From NCBI GenBank assembly GCA_943333125.1, contig CALQSB010000007.1, positions 1 to 64,000 on the forward strand: a stretch of DNA of 64,000 nucleotides, in the 5' to 3' direction. This DNA is from Chitinophaga pinensis (GTDB lineage Bacteria; Bacteroidota; Bacteroidia; Chitinophagales; Chitinophagaceae). Position 1 is the first letter of the stretch; the number at the start of each line of letters is the position of its first letter. Under the pieces are notes generated by a model. That model did no database searches, was not told the origin of the DNA, and saw nothing but the letters and a program-made list of their open reading frames with translations. Positions 47,701 through 56,148 of the stretch are shown here, one piece after another. The position numbers were made by a program, and so were the translations under genes.

Positions 47701-49960
47701 TGATATCATAATTGAATTTCAAATGAAGATCATCCACATGCCCTTTGCTATTAATATGGCCATCATTAAGATTTATATTAACAGCTACATTTTGATAATT
47801 GTATTTATTGTATTCAAATGCACTGATATCTGCATTGATAACTGCAATCATTTTTTTGTAGTCAAATCCAGTGCCGTTAATCTTAAAATTTCCATTTAAT
47901 TTTCCTATGCTGCTGTCTTTTATAAGATTTCCAATTTGAAAATTATTTGCAGACAGAAAAAGATCATAATTAGATAAATCGGGTTTGTTTAAATTAAAAA
48001 CAAATCCTTTAATATTTAATGCGCCTAAACTACTTTTTACTTTTAAATCTGTAGTCATGTTTTCACTATTGCCTTTTAATAAACCGGAAGCGGATATTTT
48101 TTCAGGAATAGCAAGATTTTGTTTTATGTCATTTGGTAATAATCCAAGAATGGTTTTAGTATCGAGTGAAAAGGATTTCGTGTTCACATTGTATTTAATC
48201 TTAGACGGATTGTCAATATTATTTGCGATAATAATACCGTTGTATTCAAATCCAGGAGCCTGCGTGCTAATGTTTGCATTAACATTTCTCAAATCACCTT
48301 TAAAATGTCCTTTTAAATCAAGATTGTTCGGGATGTCTGTTAGCGAAGCCAGATGATTTTTAGGAACGAACATGATAATATCATTTTTTAAAAAGCGGCT
48401 ATTCAGGACGGTAAGATCGTAGTTTAATTTTTTAGAATCGAGCAAATGATTTAAAGTTGCTTTTGCTTTAATGCCAGAGCCATTCATTCCACTGAACTCA
48501 AAGGCTGTTAAATTTAATTTTTCCAAATTCCCATTAGCTTCTGCAGAGATATTTAAATGCTTAGAATTAAAGAAGGAACTTGGAAGTGTTTTTTTCAAGT
48601 CGGGAGCAAACAACGCAATATCGATTGGCGATATGTATGATTTATATAATGATAAATTAAATTGACTGTTTTTTGGATTATTGATAATGTCATCCATTTC
48701 ATTGTAGCTATAATTAATCGAACGCTGTATTAAACTATTGGATGTTTTTACATAAAGCTGACTTGCATTAATGTTATTTTTGCTCATACAAAAATCAACC
48801 CGGGTACTATCTAATTGAAATCCTGATTTTTCATTTAAAGACAACTGATTAAGTTTTAATGAAAGAGAATCCTGATTAAAAACTAATGAGCTGATTTGAC
48901 CTTGAATATTTTTCATGTCAAGATGAGCATAATCAATAGCTGATGAAGCAGGCGCAGTAACATCATTATATTTTACAGCACTTCTGTGTATAATAATTTT
49001 TTCTGCATTTATTTTCCAGGGATTTAAATCAGAATCTGGGGTTATTTTATTTACTTCAGATAAAGGCTGGTGATTAAACACAAAAATGGTGCTGTCTATT
49101 ACTATTTCTTTACTATGAATTTTATTGTCATTTAAATTTACAGTTAAGTCTGTAGCCATAAGTAGATACAAGTCATCACTTAAAAATAATTTAGCAGCAA
49201 CATCATCAAAAATTACAGATGAATGAGAAAGAGAAATCTGATTTAAATGAATAAACGGCATATCTGTTTTAACAGTTGTGTTTAATTGGACTGCTGTTGG
49301 TTGAGCTAATTGGCTATTGTGCATTGCAAATGATATGCTGTCGCCTGAGATATTTTTAATATCAAAAATTAATGCATCAAGATCTATTTTATTAAATTGA
49401 ATATTTGTTCTTGAAATAGCAGCAACCATTTCGTTTTTATTATAAACATCTTTATAGCTTAATCTAATTTTATTTAATTGTATATCACCAACATTTATTT
49501 TCAGATTTGATTTGCCGGAAGTATTGTGTTCACTATCACCAGAAGAAAATGCATTCAGAATAAACTGATAGTTGAAATCAGCGTTCTTATTACTGGAATA
49601 AGCATTTGCGTAAACATCATCCAGAAAAATGTTTTTGATATTTACTTCGCTTTTTAAAAGATCATACATTTTAATCTTTACATTAATAGTTCCTGCATAC
49701 AATAAAGTATCTTTTTTCTGATCTTGTATGTAAATGTTTTTTATTTCAACCCAGTCCCCAATATCATAATTTAATTTTCCGATAATTACTTTGGTGTGAA
49801 TTTTATTCTGGAGATAATTTTGAGCTTGTAGTCTAATAAAATCTTTTCCGGTTTCGGTGTTGATGTATACCCATAATGTGATAAACAATCCTGTAAATAC
49901 AAGGAAGATATATAATAGAACTTGAAAAGTTCTTTTAAATATTGTTTTCGCTTTTATCAT
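44756..49960 (-). CDS. tamB: TamB-like translocation and assembly protein
   Basis: This 1734-residue protein has one N-terminal membrane anchor (about 12-32) and then a long beta-rich, AsmA-like body, ending in the TamB C-terminal domain (about 1290-1725). The periodic beta segments likely form a hydrophobic groove between the two membranes. It is large compared with E. coli TamB (about 1260). It sits directly before tamL. Homologous proteins help move lipids or insert outer-membrane proteins, with the exact role in this phylum unclear. Confidence 0.9.
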   Translation of the reverse strand: MIKAKTIFKRTFQVLLYIFLVFTGLFITLWVYINTETGKDFIRLQAQNYLQNKIHTKVIIGKLNYDIGDWVEIKNIYIQDQKKDTLLYAGTINVKIKMYDLLKSEVNIKNIFLDDVYANAYSSNKNADFNYQFILNAFSSGDSEHNTSGKSNLKINVGDIQLNKIRLSYKDVYNKNEMVAAISRTNIQFNKIDLDALIFDIKNISGDSISFAMHNSQLAQPTAVQLNTTVKTDMPFIHLNQISLSHSSVIFDDVAAKLFLSDDLYLLMATDLTVNLNDNKIHSKEIVIDSTIFVFNHQPLSEVNKITPDSDLNPWKINAEKIIIHRSAVKYNDVTAPASSAIDYAHLDMKNIQGQISSLVFNQDSLSLKLNQLSLNEKSGFQLDSTRVDFCMSKNNINASQLYVKTSNSLIQRSINYSYNEMDDIINNPKNSQFNLSLYKSYISPIDIALFAPDLKKTLPSSFFNSKHLNISAEANGNLEKLNLTAFEFSGMNGSGIKAKATLNHLLDSKKLNYDLTVLNSRFLKNDIIMFVPKNHLASLTDIPNNLDLKGHFKGDLRNVNANISTQAPGFEYNGIIIANNIDNPSKIKYNVNTKSFSLDTKTILGLLPNDIKQNLAIPEKISASGLLKGNSENMTTDLKVKSSLGALNIKGFVFNLNKPDLSNYDLFLSANNFQIGNLIKDSSIGKLNGNFKINGTGFDYKKMIAVINADISAFEYNKYNYQNVAVNINLNDGHINSKGHVDDLHLKFNYDINADVSKDFPIINAMMDVDTAQLNELHLINDTLDFSGIINLNSKSFEPGKLDAALLLNNIHVSVPGMYYPVYKASIVANSFEGVDSIQINAPFAKINAGGKFDYTKIGHDFLNYFNGYYKIGAADSSEIISQQTVSITGSIIQDSIISSFLPDDMSFGKIDFEGIFDNNKQAPDFKFILTSPYIKYHDNKVNNIHVNLDGASEKEITGNISFDNLQMNKYVFHKTILSSKLSDNKLSLDASMVDDKGKDWFGLSALAVVDGDNYTLQLTNGVLLNYEYWSAASDNKINLSPRGFNIHNFILTKDSSLLYVNSKTNEPKSAIDFDIDNFDLKSISSLLSEDPQYISGEVNVKMLVDDFDQASPSFSGKANIIKLNVMGIPIGNLFANAESISDNEMSASVALNENGNDLLVKANYFTDDPAKEIEAKIDIKTFNIKTIEAFTEGQLSNCKGNLRGGVSISGSFANPIWNGELFFDTTSFKIPMLGTTYKITDHKITLNYPKIIMNDIEIKDSLGHVLKVNGDITNDKNNELALGLNINAKDFVLVNAKNNSTNMFYGFASADIKIIIDGTLNKPNIEGDIVIDDHTDLTVELPESGYVKDDGNTVVRFVDRDTFLFNTISDGFIEKNKPTADLSTFLRYNVNLSVTKKASFKIIIDPSTGDEISVQGDAHLNAGVDPGGNILLTGNYELNKGYYILNYQLLKRQFNLLKGSNVSFAGAIQDAAVDISAEYISNAVPYDLLSNETNSISGDEDNIYKQKTPFKVILHITGSLLKPAIGFDIQLSEESAKITNEMKSLIDNKLAQLRMDQATMNKQVFSLLLMNRFVSEQSSDFMKYSNSDFSDMAKKSVSSFLSSAVNDIAGDLLKGMDVDLNLNSYNDYTNGSSEQRTDLNIAITKSFFNNRLSISVGNNFGLSGQQAGSNSNTFRPDLNMAYKLSKDGKYMISAYSKNQFEIVLDGFVVETGVSFLVTLDYDTFKEFFGNKK

Positions 49961-49999
49961 TTGTACAAAACGTCTGGGTAAACGGATTTACTTACTAAA

Positions 50000-50770
50000 T
50001 TATTTTGTTTTGAATTTCCCAATTGCTTTTTTTGTAAAATCACTAAGAACAAGCCTTCCGCTAATTGCAGCCCGCTCATTTAATAACGTGTCCCAGTGTT
50101 CAGTTCCTTTCCAGAAAGCTTTTTTAAGTTCACTCATTGCTTCTGGATTGGATTGAGAAAGTACAAGAGCAAGTTTATTAACGGCTTCATCCACTTTCTC
50201 AAGGGTATCAAATACTTCCGAAAACAAACCATTTGATTGTGCCCAGGAACTATTCCTCCATGAGGTTGCATCAATAGACAATGCAGAAAATGCACTCGTG
50301 CCTATTTTTCTTTCTACAGCCGGGCCCACAACAAAAGGACCAATACCAACAGCAAGCTCACTGAGTTTTACATCAGCAGTATTTAAAGCAATTGAATAAT
50401 CAGCTGCTGCGGCAATTCCTACACCACCGCCTACACATCTTCCCTGAATACGGGCAATAACAAATTTATTATTTACTCTTATTGCGTTAATCACATTTGC
50501 AAAACCACTAAAAAATTTCAAACCTGCTTCTTCATTGTTAATTTGTAACAATTCATCAAAAGAAGCACCTGCACAAAATGCTTTTTCCCCCTCGCTTTTT
50601 ATAACAATAACAGAGCATTCATTATTCTTTCCTGCCGCATGAATTTCTAAAGCAAGTTGTTCTAATATTTTTCCGGGAAGCGAATTGCTCTGTGGATGAA
50701 AAAATACTATTGTGGTAATTCCATTATCCGTTGTGGACAACACATGTCCTTCTGTTGTTTGTGCTATCAT
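50000..50770 (-). CDS. Enoyl-CoA hydratase/isomerase family protein
   Basis: This 256-residue crotonase-fold protein has the CoA-binding and oxyanion text KAFCAGASFDELL and IQGRCVGGGVGIAAAADY, then LSELAVGIGPFVVGP. It follows paaZ after 64 bases, so a role in phenylacetate or other aromatic CoA-ester degradation is likely (PaaF/PaaG-type). Only one of the catalytic glutamates is obvious, so it may be an isomerase rather than a hydratase. Confidence 0.82.
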   Translation of the reverse strand: MIAQTTEGHVLSTTDNGITTIVFFHPQSNSLPGKILEQLALEIHAAGKNNECSVIVIKSEGEKAFCAGASFDELLQINNEEAGLKFFSGFANVINAIRVNNKFVIARIQGRCVGGGVGIAAAADYSIALNTADVKLSELAVGIGPFVVGPAVERKIGTSAFSALSIDATSWRNSSWAQSNGLFSEVFDTLEKVDEAVNKLALVLSQSNPEAMSELKKAFWKGTEHWDTLLNERAAISGRLVLSDFTKKAIGKFKTK

Positions 50771-50834
50771 AATTATGGTACTTTAATTCTCAGGTGAAAA
50801 ATAGTATAGAAAATTTCACTTGATATATTATTTA

Positions 50835-52910
50835 TTACAAATTTTTCATTTGAACCATTGTTAAAATAGTAGCGACTCCTACTATTTCATCGGTATTATC
50901 AAACATTTCCACGAGCCATTTTACAATACCTTTCGGAATATCAGCACCTCTGAGCATTGGAACTTCAGGATTTATTTCTTTCATTTCCTGAGCTATTTTT
51001 TCTTTACAAGTAAAACGAATGTAAAGTGAAGCTCCTGCATATACTGGTTTTGTAAATCTTAATTCATCAATTCCATAATTCAGTAAAACCGGATTTTTTT
51101 CATAACTATCTACAAATAAACCTGCAGCAGCACTCATGATAAAGTAACCATGTGCTACCTGTTCTTCAAACATCGTTCCGTTAAACTCTGTTTCAATCAT
51201 GTGCGCATAAAAATGATCACCACTTAAATCTGCAAATCGTGTAATGTCTTCGGAAGTGATTAATCTTTTTTCAGTTACAATCTGATCTCCAATTTTCAGC
51301 TCTTCAAAATATTTTTTAAATGGATGTATATCGCTAATATTTCCTTTCGCATTAGGCTGAAAAACATTACTAATTGCCGTTATCATTGTTGGAGACCCTT
51401 GAATTGCTGTACGTTGCAGATAGTGCTTTACCCCTCTCAATCCGCCCATTTCTTCGCCACCACCAGCTCTTCCGGGTCCGCCGTGAACAAGCAAGGGCAA
51501 TGGAGAACCATGACCTGTACTCTCTTTAGCACATTCATTGTTGAGCACCAGAATTCTTCCATGGTAACTGGCTGCCCCTAATACATATTGCTTTGCCAAT
51601 GCACTGCTGTTCGTAACTATTGAGGAACATAAACTTCCTTTGCCTTTTTTGCTCAGCTGTATCGCTTCATCCATGTTTTTATAAGGCATAATAGTGCTCA
51701 CTGGTCCAAAAGCTTCAATGTTATGAGGCTCATCGGACGCAAAAGGTGTTTTATTCAGCAGCAAAATCGGACTTAAAAATGCACCTTGTTGAGCATCTGC
51801 ATCAACAACCGTTACACTGTCCATTGAACCGTATATTATTTCTGAAGAGGCGAGCAGTTTTTGTACTTGAGTTTTAACTTCATCACGTTGTTCATTACCC
51901 GCAAGTGAACCCATTCTGACTTTTTCATTCAATGGATTACCAATCACTGTTTTTTCCAGCTCGGGTTTTAAAGATTTCCAAACATCTTCCATTTTATTTT
52001 CAGGAACAAAAATTCTGCGTACAGCTGTACATTTTTGTCCGGCTTTAACGGTCATTTCTTTTTTTACTTCTTTGATAAACAAATCCCATTCAATCTGACC
52101 GGGAGCTACATCTTCGCCTAGCACTATACAATTGAGAGAATCGGCTTCCATATTAAAAGGAACACTTTCTGCAAGAATGCTTGGATGTGATTTTAATAAC
52201 AGCCCAGTATGTGCAGAACCTGTAAAAGTCACCACATCTTGTGACATCACATGTTTCAACAGATCACCGGCACTTCCGCAGATTAATTGTAAGGCTCCAT
52301 GTGGAAGAATTCCTGAAGCTACAATTTCTCTTACAACGGCTTCAGTAAGAAAAGAAGTTACTGTTGCAGGTTTAACAATTGCGGGTACACCTGCAAGTAA
52401 GTTAACTGCAATTTTTTCAAGCATACCCCATACCGGAAAGTTATAAGCATTGATATGAATGGCAACGCCTTCTTTTGGAACGAGAATATGATGCCCCATA
52501 AAAGTATTTTGCTTACCAAGTACAATTGGGTCACCATCAAGGGTAAAGGTTTCATCAGGCAGCTTGCGGCGAAGTGAAGCATTTGAAAATAAATTTCCAA
52601 TGCCCCCTTCAATATCAATCCAACTGTCTATTCGGGTAGCGCCTGTCTGATAACTTATCGAGTAAAATTTTTCTTTTCTTTCAAGAAGATATAACGCCAG
52701 CGAACGGAGCATTCTTCCCCTTTCCTGGAAAGTCATTTTTCGTAAAGCCGGATTTCCTGTTTCTCTGGCATATTTTAATGCCGCTGAAAAATTGATCCCT
52801 TCAGAACTTGCGGAGTAAATCGGACTTCCATTAACAGCATTAAAAAGTAATTTTCCATCACCATCACCTTCTATCCACTTTCCCTGAATGAAATTTCCGA
52901 GTTTAATCAT
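50835..52910 (-). CDS. paaZ: Bifunctional oxepin-CoA hydrolase/3-oxo-5,6-dehydrosuberyl-CoA semialdehyde dehydrogenase
   Basis: This 691-residue enzyme cleaves the oxepin-CoA ring and oxidises the resulting aldehyde in phenylacetate degradation. The aldehyde dehydrogenase domain (about 1-510) has the catalytic Cys294 in AGQKCTAVRR and Glu255 in NMEADS. The C-terminal MaoC hydratase domain (about 530-691) has DLSGDHFYAH. The frame extends upstream to a TTG, but the ATG at 52910 matches the family. No paaABCDE monooxygenase genes are in the window, so the upstream pathway must be elsewhere. Confidence 0.93.
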   Translation of the reverse strand: MIKLGNFIQGKWIEGDGDGKLLFNAVNGSPIYSASSEGINFSAALKYARETGNPALRKMTFQERGRMLRSLALYLLERKEKFYSISYQTGATRIDSWIDIEGGIGNLFSNASLRRKLPDETFTLDGDPIVLGKQNTFMGHHILVPKEGVAIHINAYNFPVWGMLEKIAVNLLAGVPAIVKPATVTSFLTEAVVREIVASGILPHGALQLICGSAGDLLKHVMSQDVVTFTGSAHTGLLLKSHPSILAESVPFNMEADSLNCIVLGEDVAPGQIEWDLFIKEVKKEMTVKAGQKCTAVRRIFVPENKMEDVWKSLKPELEKTVIGNPLNEKVRMGSLAGNEQRDEVKTQVQKLLASSEIIYGSMDSVTVVDADAQQGAFLSPILLLNKTPFASDEPHNIEAFGPVSTIMPYKNMDEAIQLSKKGKGSLCSSIVTNSSALAKQYVLGAASYHGRILVLNNECAKESTGHGSPLPLLVHGGPGRAGGGEEMGGLRGVKHYLQRTAIQGSPTMITAISNVFQPNAKGNISDIHPFKKYFEELKIGDQIVTEKRLITSEDITRFADLSGDHFYAHMIETEFNGTMFEEQVAHGYFIMSAAAGLFVDSYEKNPVLLNYGIDELRFTKPVYAGASLYIRFTCKEKIAQEMKEINPEVPMLRGADIPKGIVKWLVEMFDNTDEIVGVATILTMVQMKNL

Positions 52911-52925
52911 AAAATTATTTTGATA

Positions 52926-52933
52926 CAAAGGTA
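52926..52933 (-). promoter_or_regulatory. Candidate -7 element TACCTTTG of paaZ
   Basis: On the minus strand TACCTTTG matches TAnnTTTG, 15 bases before the paaZ ATG. This supports the shorter start. No -33 TTTG is visible. Confidence 0.38.
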
Positions 52934-53027
52934 TTTCCGGAGTGCATTAGAATAGAATTATGCCTGCTAATGCAATGCAATAAATTATACACACAAGATA
53001 AAAATTAATTATCCAAATCGCTAACAA

Positions 53028-53492
53028 TTAAGCGATTAATTCAAACTGTCGAAGATGATGCGTAGCGTGTTTATAGTGAAGTAGCAGCCATTCATCAAAA
53101 TTCAAGTGACCAAATGCAGGATGAATAGGATTTTTTTCGGGGTGATCTTTAAAAAAGCTAAAGAATTGATTAACAGAATTTTGTAAAACTGAAATCGAGG
53201 TTTGAAGGTCTGGATATAAAATTGGCACCGTCTCTTCCCCTAATACGTTTGATGGAGCCTTGGTATTTTCTCTGAATTGCTTTTCACTCATAAGAAATGC
53301 CTTATACTTAGGTAAATCTGATTCTGGAACAGAAAGGGGGAAAATGGTCTTTTCGGTAGAAATATCGATAAAAAAAGCAAGATGTTCAACCATTTGACGG
53401 GCATTCATTTTGCCCCAAACAGGCTTTTTTTGCTCAGAAAGCCTTTGTAAATGGTTGAAAAGGTCAATTTTTAAAAACTGGGACTTGTTCAT
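53028..53492 (-). CDS. DinB/DUF1569-like four-helix protein
   Basis: This 154-residue cytoplasmic protein has the DinB-superfamily features WGKMNARQMVEHL near residue 26, HPAFGHL and a C-terminal HYKHATHHLRQF with clustered histidines that form a metal site in the superfamily. The length and the C-terminal motif fit DUF1569. It lies between adk and paaZ on the same strand. Members may be thiol- or metal-dependent transferases, but no role is established here. Confidence 0.78.
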   Translation of the reverse strand: MNKSQFLKIDLFNHLQRLSEQKKPVWGKMNARQMVEHLAFFIDISTEKTIFPLSVPESDLPKYKAFLMSEKQFRENTKAPSNVLGEETVPILYPDLQTSISVLQNSVNQFFSFFKDHPEKNPIHPAFGHLNFDEWLLLHYKHATHHLRQFELIA

Positions 53493-53524
53493 TGCAAAAA
53501 TTTGGCTGAGCGGTGCTATGAGGA

Positions 53525-54100
53525 TTAAATTCTGCTGTCTATAACTTCACAGAGGCTTGAGAAAATCTCATCGATGCTTCCTTCTCCTTCAACCATCGTT
53601 ACTTTATCAAATTTTCTATAATAGTCGGCAACAACGGCTGTTTTTTTGTGATATTCTGCAATTCTAGCTCTGATTACACTTTCGTTGGTATCATCGCTTC
53701 TTCCACTTGTTTCCCCTCTTTTCATGAGTCTTTTTACCAGTTCTTCCTCACTGACTTCTAGCGCAAGCATGACGGCAATGGGCGCTTTTTTTAAAGCCAG
53801 TAATTTATCCAAAGCCTCCGCCTGAGTAGCTGTACGGGGAAAACCATCAAATAAAAAGCCTTTTACATTTTCGTTATGGTCAATTGCAGAACTTATCATT
53901 CCAATGACCACTTCGTCTGGCACCAACTCTCCTTTATCCATTACTTTTTTGGCCTCAACCCCGAGAGCAGTTTGTTTTGCAATTTCTGAACGCAGTAAAT
54001 CACCTGTGCTCAGATGCTTTAGGCCAAATCTGGCAATTAGTTTTTCGCTTTGCGTACCTTTTCCACTGCCTGGAGGACCAAAAAGTATTAAATTAAACAT
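53525..54100 (-). CDS. adk: Adenylate kinase (short-LID form)
   Basis: This 191-residue enzyme interconverts ATP, AMP and ADP. It has the P-loop FGPPGSGKGTQ (7-17), the AMP-binding HLSTGDLLRSE and GFPRTATQAE, and the LKRGETSGRSDD segment where the LID is short, without the four-Cys zinc site of longer forms. The length fits Bacteroidota adenylate kinases. It is the first gene of a minus-strand run. Confidence 0.95.
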   Translation of the reverse strand: MFNLILFGPPGSGKGTQSEKLIARFGLKHLSTGDLLRSEIAKQTALGVEAKKVMDKGELVPDEVVIGMISSAIDHNENVKGFLFDGFPRTATQAEALDKLLALKKAPIAVMLALEVSEEELVKRLMKRGETSGRSDDTNESVIRARIAEYHKKTAVVADYYRKFDKVTMVEGEGSIDEIFSSLCEVIDSRI

Positions 54101-54442
54101 AACGATAAAAAATATTCAGTATGAAATTATGCAAATAGGAAATTCAAACATGATCAGGCGATTAATAGAAATAAAAAAATCGCTTTTTTAAAACAAAAAA
54201 TCATGCTTGCAAATATAAGCCTCAAACCCGAATTTTGTTCTTATCGGGTGTTTTTTATCAAAAACCTTATAATTCTCATCTATTTCATGCGATTTTTAGA
54301 TATGGTTTAAAATCAACACGAATTAGTAAATTCTCATAAATCTCTGGCGACAAGACTAAATTTTATTTCTAAACCCTTCTAATTTTTGTTTTGAGCATCC
54401 TAAACTTTACTTTTGTTGTTTTTAAGCAGATAATTATAAAAA
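54101..54442. other. 342-base gap between divergent adk and aminotransferase
   Basis: No coding frame of note is seen. Two terminator-like hairpins point to the plus strand: GCGATT/AATCGC with a T run (54158-54189) and ACCCGA/TCGGGT with a T run (54226-54256). A canonical promoter for the aminotransferase is at its right end. No known plus-strand gene ends here, so these could belong to a small RNA or be chance. Confidence 0.5.
54385..54415 (+). promoter_or_regulatory. Bacteroidota sigma-ABfr-type promoter of the aminotransferase gene
   Basis: TTTG (54385-54388) is followed after exactly 19 bases by TACTTTTG (54408-54415), matching TTTG-N19-21-TAnnTTTG. The start of transcription would fall about 54420, about 23 bases before the ATG. 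This is the best promoter in the window. Confidence 0.65.
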
Positions 54443-55708
54443 ATGGCCAATCATAAATTCAGTCAGCTGGCTGAAACCTTAATCGGATCAGAAATTGTTC
54501 GCCTGGGTGCAATTATTAAGGAAAGAATTAAAGAAGGCAACCATATTTATAATTATACAATTGGCGATTTTGATTCCTCACAGTTTCCTATTCCAGAACT
54601 GCTTAAAGAAGAAATTATTAAAGCTTATAATGAGGGATATACCACATATCCTGCTTCAGAAGGAGAGATGGATTTGCGAAATGCAGTTTCGGAATTTATT
54701 GAAAGAAAGGAAGGGTTAAAATATTCATCCAGTGAAATACTGATTTCCAATGGAGGCAGACCGCTAATTTATTCAATTTTCAGAAGTATTGTAGATAGAG
54801 GAGACAAAGTCATTTATCCTGTTCCCAGCTGGAATAATAATCATTATGCTCATTTTACCGAAGCACAGCATATTCGTATTGAAACAAAAAGTGAACATAA
54901 CTTCATGCCTTTTGCTTCGCAAATTGAGCCGCATATTAAAGGAGCAACTTTATTGGCACTTTGTTCACCATTGAATCCAACAGGAACTGTTTTTACAAAG
55001 AAAGACCTAGAAGAAATATGCGACATGGTTATTAAAGAAAATGAAAGCAGAGGTGAAGGTGAGAAGAAGTTATATGTAATGTATGATCAAATATACTGGA
55101 CTTTGACATTTGGAGATAATGTGCATTATAATCCTGTTTCTCTTCGTCCCCAAATGAGAGACTATACTATTTTTGTAGATGGCATCAGCAAGTCTTTTGC
55201 GGCCACAGGCGTAAGGGTAGGCTGGTCAATGGGACCGGAACAACTCATTACAAAAATGAAAGCGATTAATAGTCATGTGGGCTCCTGGGCTCCAATGGCC
55301 GAACAAAAAGCAACCGCACGTTTTTTAATGAATAAAAATGCAGTGGATGATTTTCTTGCTCAGATTAAAAATGAAGTCATCTACAGACTGATCAATCTTT
55401 ACAAAGGGTTTATACAATTGAAATCGGAAGGATTTTCGGTTGATGCTATTGAGCCGGAAGCGGCAATTTATCTTACTGTACAAATTAATCTCAAAGGAAA
55501 AACAACTGCAGAGGGAGAAATAATTGCCAATCAGGAAGCAGTAACAAACTATATTTTAAACAAAGCAAAACTTGCGTTGGTTCCGTTTGGATTTTTTGGT
55601 GCTGACAAAGAAAGTAACTGGTATAGACTTAGTATCGGCTGCTGTAAAAAAGAAGATATAAAAGAGGTGATTAATAATTTAAGAGATGCGTTGATCGCAT
55701 TGAAATAA
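54443..55708 (+). CDS. PLP-dependent aminotransferase, class I/II
   Basis: This 421-residue enzyme has the class I aminotransferase fold: NPTGT at 178-182, Asp215 in MYDQIYW, Lys250 in DGISKSF for the PLP aldimine, and the C-terminal arginine region WYRLSIG. It opens HKFSQLAETLIGSEI. Members transfer amino groups between an amino acid and 2-oxoglutarate; aspartate/aromatic use is likely but not fixed. A good promoter and a separate, single-gene transcript are visible; the gene converges with the next one. Confidence 0.9.
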   Translation: MANHKFSQLAETLIGSEIVRLGAIIKERIKEGNHIYNYTIGDFDSSQFPIPELLKEEIIKAYNEGYTTYPASEGEMDLRNAVSEFIERKEGLKYSSSEILISNGGRPLIYSIFRSIVDRGDKVIYPVPSWNNNHYAHFTEAQHIRIETKSEHNFMPFASQIEPHIKGATLLALCSPLNPTGTVFTKKDLEEICDMVIKENESRGEGEKKLYVMYDQIYWTLTFGDNVHYNPVSLRPQMRDYTIFVDGISKSFAATGVRVGWSMGPEQLITKMKAINSHVGSWAPMAEQKATARFLMNKNAVDDFLAQIKNEVIYRLINLYKGFIQLKSEGFSVDAIEPEAAIYLTVQINLKGKTTAEGEIIANQEAVTNYILNKAKLALVPFGFFGADKESNWYRLSIGCCKKEDIKEVINNLRDALIALK

Positions 55709-55710
55709 TG

Positions 55711-55959
55711 TTAATTTACATTATTCAAAAATACAAATGGTTTTTCTTTCTTGCTTCTGATAATTCTTTTAATTTCAAAACTGTCGTTGAGGATCTTGTA
55801 TTTGTTTAGATCAATCAACTCATGAGCTGAAACGAAATTATCCAGTCTTTCTACGTTAAACAATAATTCATGCAGCCAACCGATTTCATGTTCGATCGCT
55901 TGTGGCGTCATTAATTCTTGTTTAAATAAAACCAGCAAGTCGCGGTTTGATTTATTCAT
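55711..55959 (-). CDS. Small cytoplasmic protein of unknown function
   Basis: This 82-residue protein has no signal peptide or membrane helix and a helical N-terminal part (LVLFKQELMTPQAIEHEI) followed by a basic KIIRSKKEK stretch. I do not recognise it. It is downstream of the 41-residue lipoprotein with 12 bases between, so both may share a transcript. It converges with the aminotransferase with two bases between stops. Confidence 0.55.
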   Translation of the reverse strand: MNKSNRDLLVLFKQELMTPQAIEHEIGWLHELLFNVERLDNFVSAHELIDLNKYKILNDSFEIKRIIRSKKEKPFVFLNNVN

Positions 55960-55971
55960 TTTTTGGGGTTA

Positions 55972-56097
55972 CTACTTGTAGCCAACCATTCCATGCTCAT
56001 TTGGACAACCACAAAATACTCTTTTAGAAGCGCATCCTGCAGTAGCTATGCAAATGATCAGCAACAAAATTGTTATTAATTTAAAAGTAGTTTTCAT
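55972..56097 (-). CDS. Tiny Cys-rich lipoprotein (41 residues)
   Basis: The 42-codon frame encodes a lipoprotein signal (KTTFKLITILLLIICIATA) with lipobox TAGC (Cys22), then CASKRVFCGCPNEHGMVGYK, a short mature part with three Cys. It is too short for the usual length cut-off. The signal and the complete start-to-stop frame support it, together with the 12-base spacing to the next small gene. The function is unknown. Confidence 0.68.
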   Translation of the reverse strand: MKTTFKLITILLLIICIATAGCASKRVFCGCPNEHGMVGYK

Positions 56098-56148
56098 ATT
56101 AATATAGGTACAAATTAAACTAATTTCACTTAAAAATATTGTTTTATT

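Noticed and set aside
52911-52928. Upstream TTG start of PaaZ
   Set aside because: The six extra residues have no match to PaaZ and overlap a -7-like promoter element; the ATG fits.
54122-54139. Tiny frame in the adk gap
   Set aside because: It holds five codons only and has no signal for expression.
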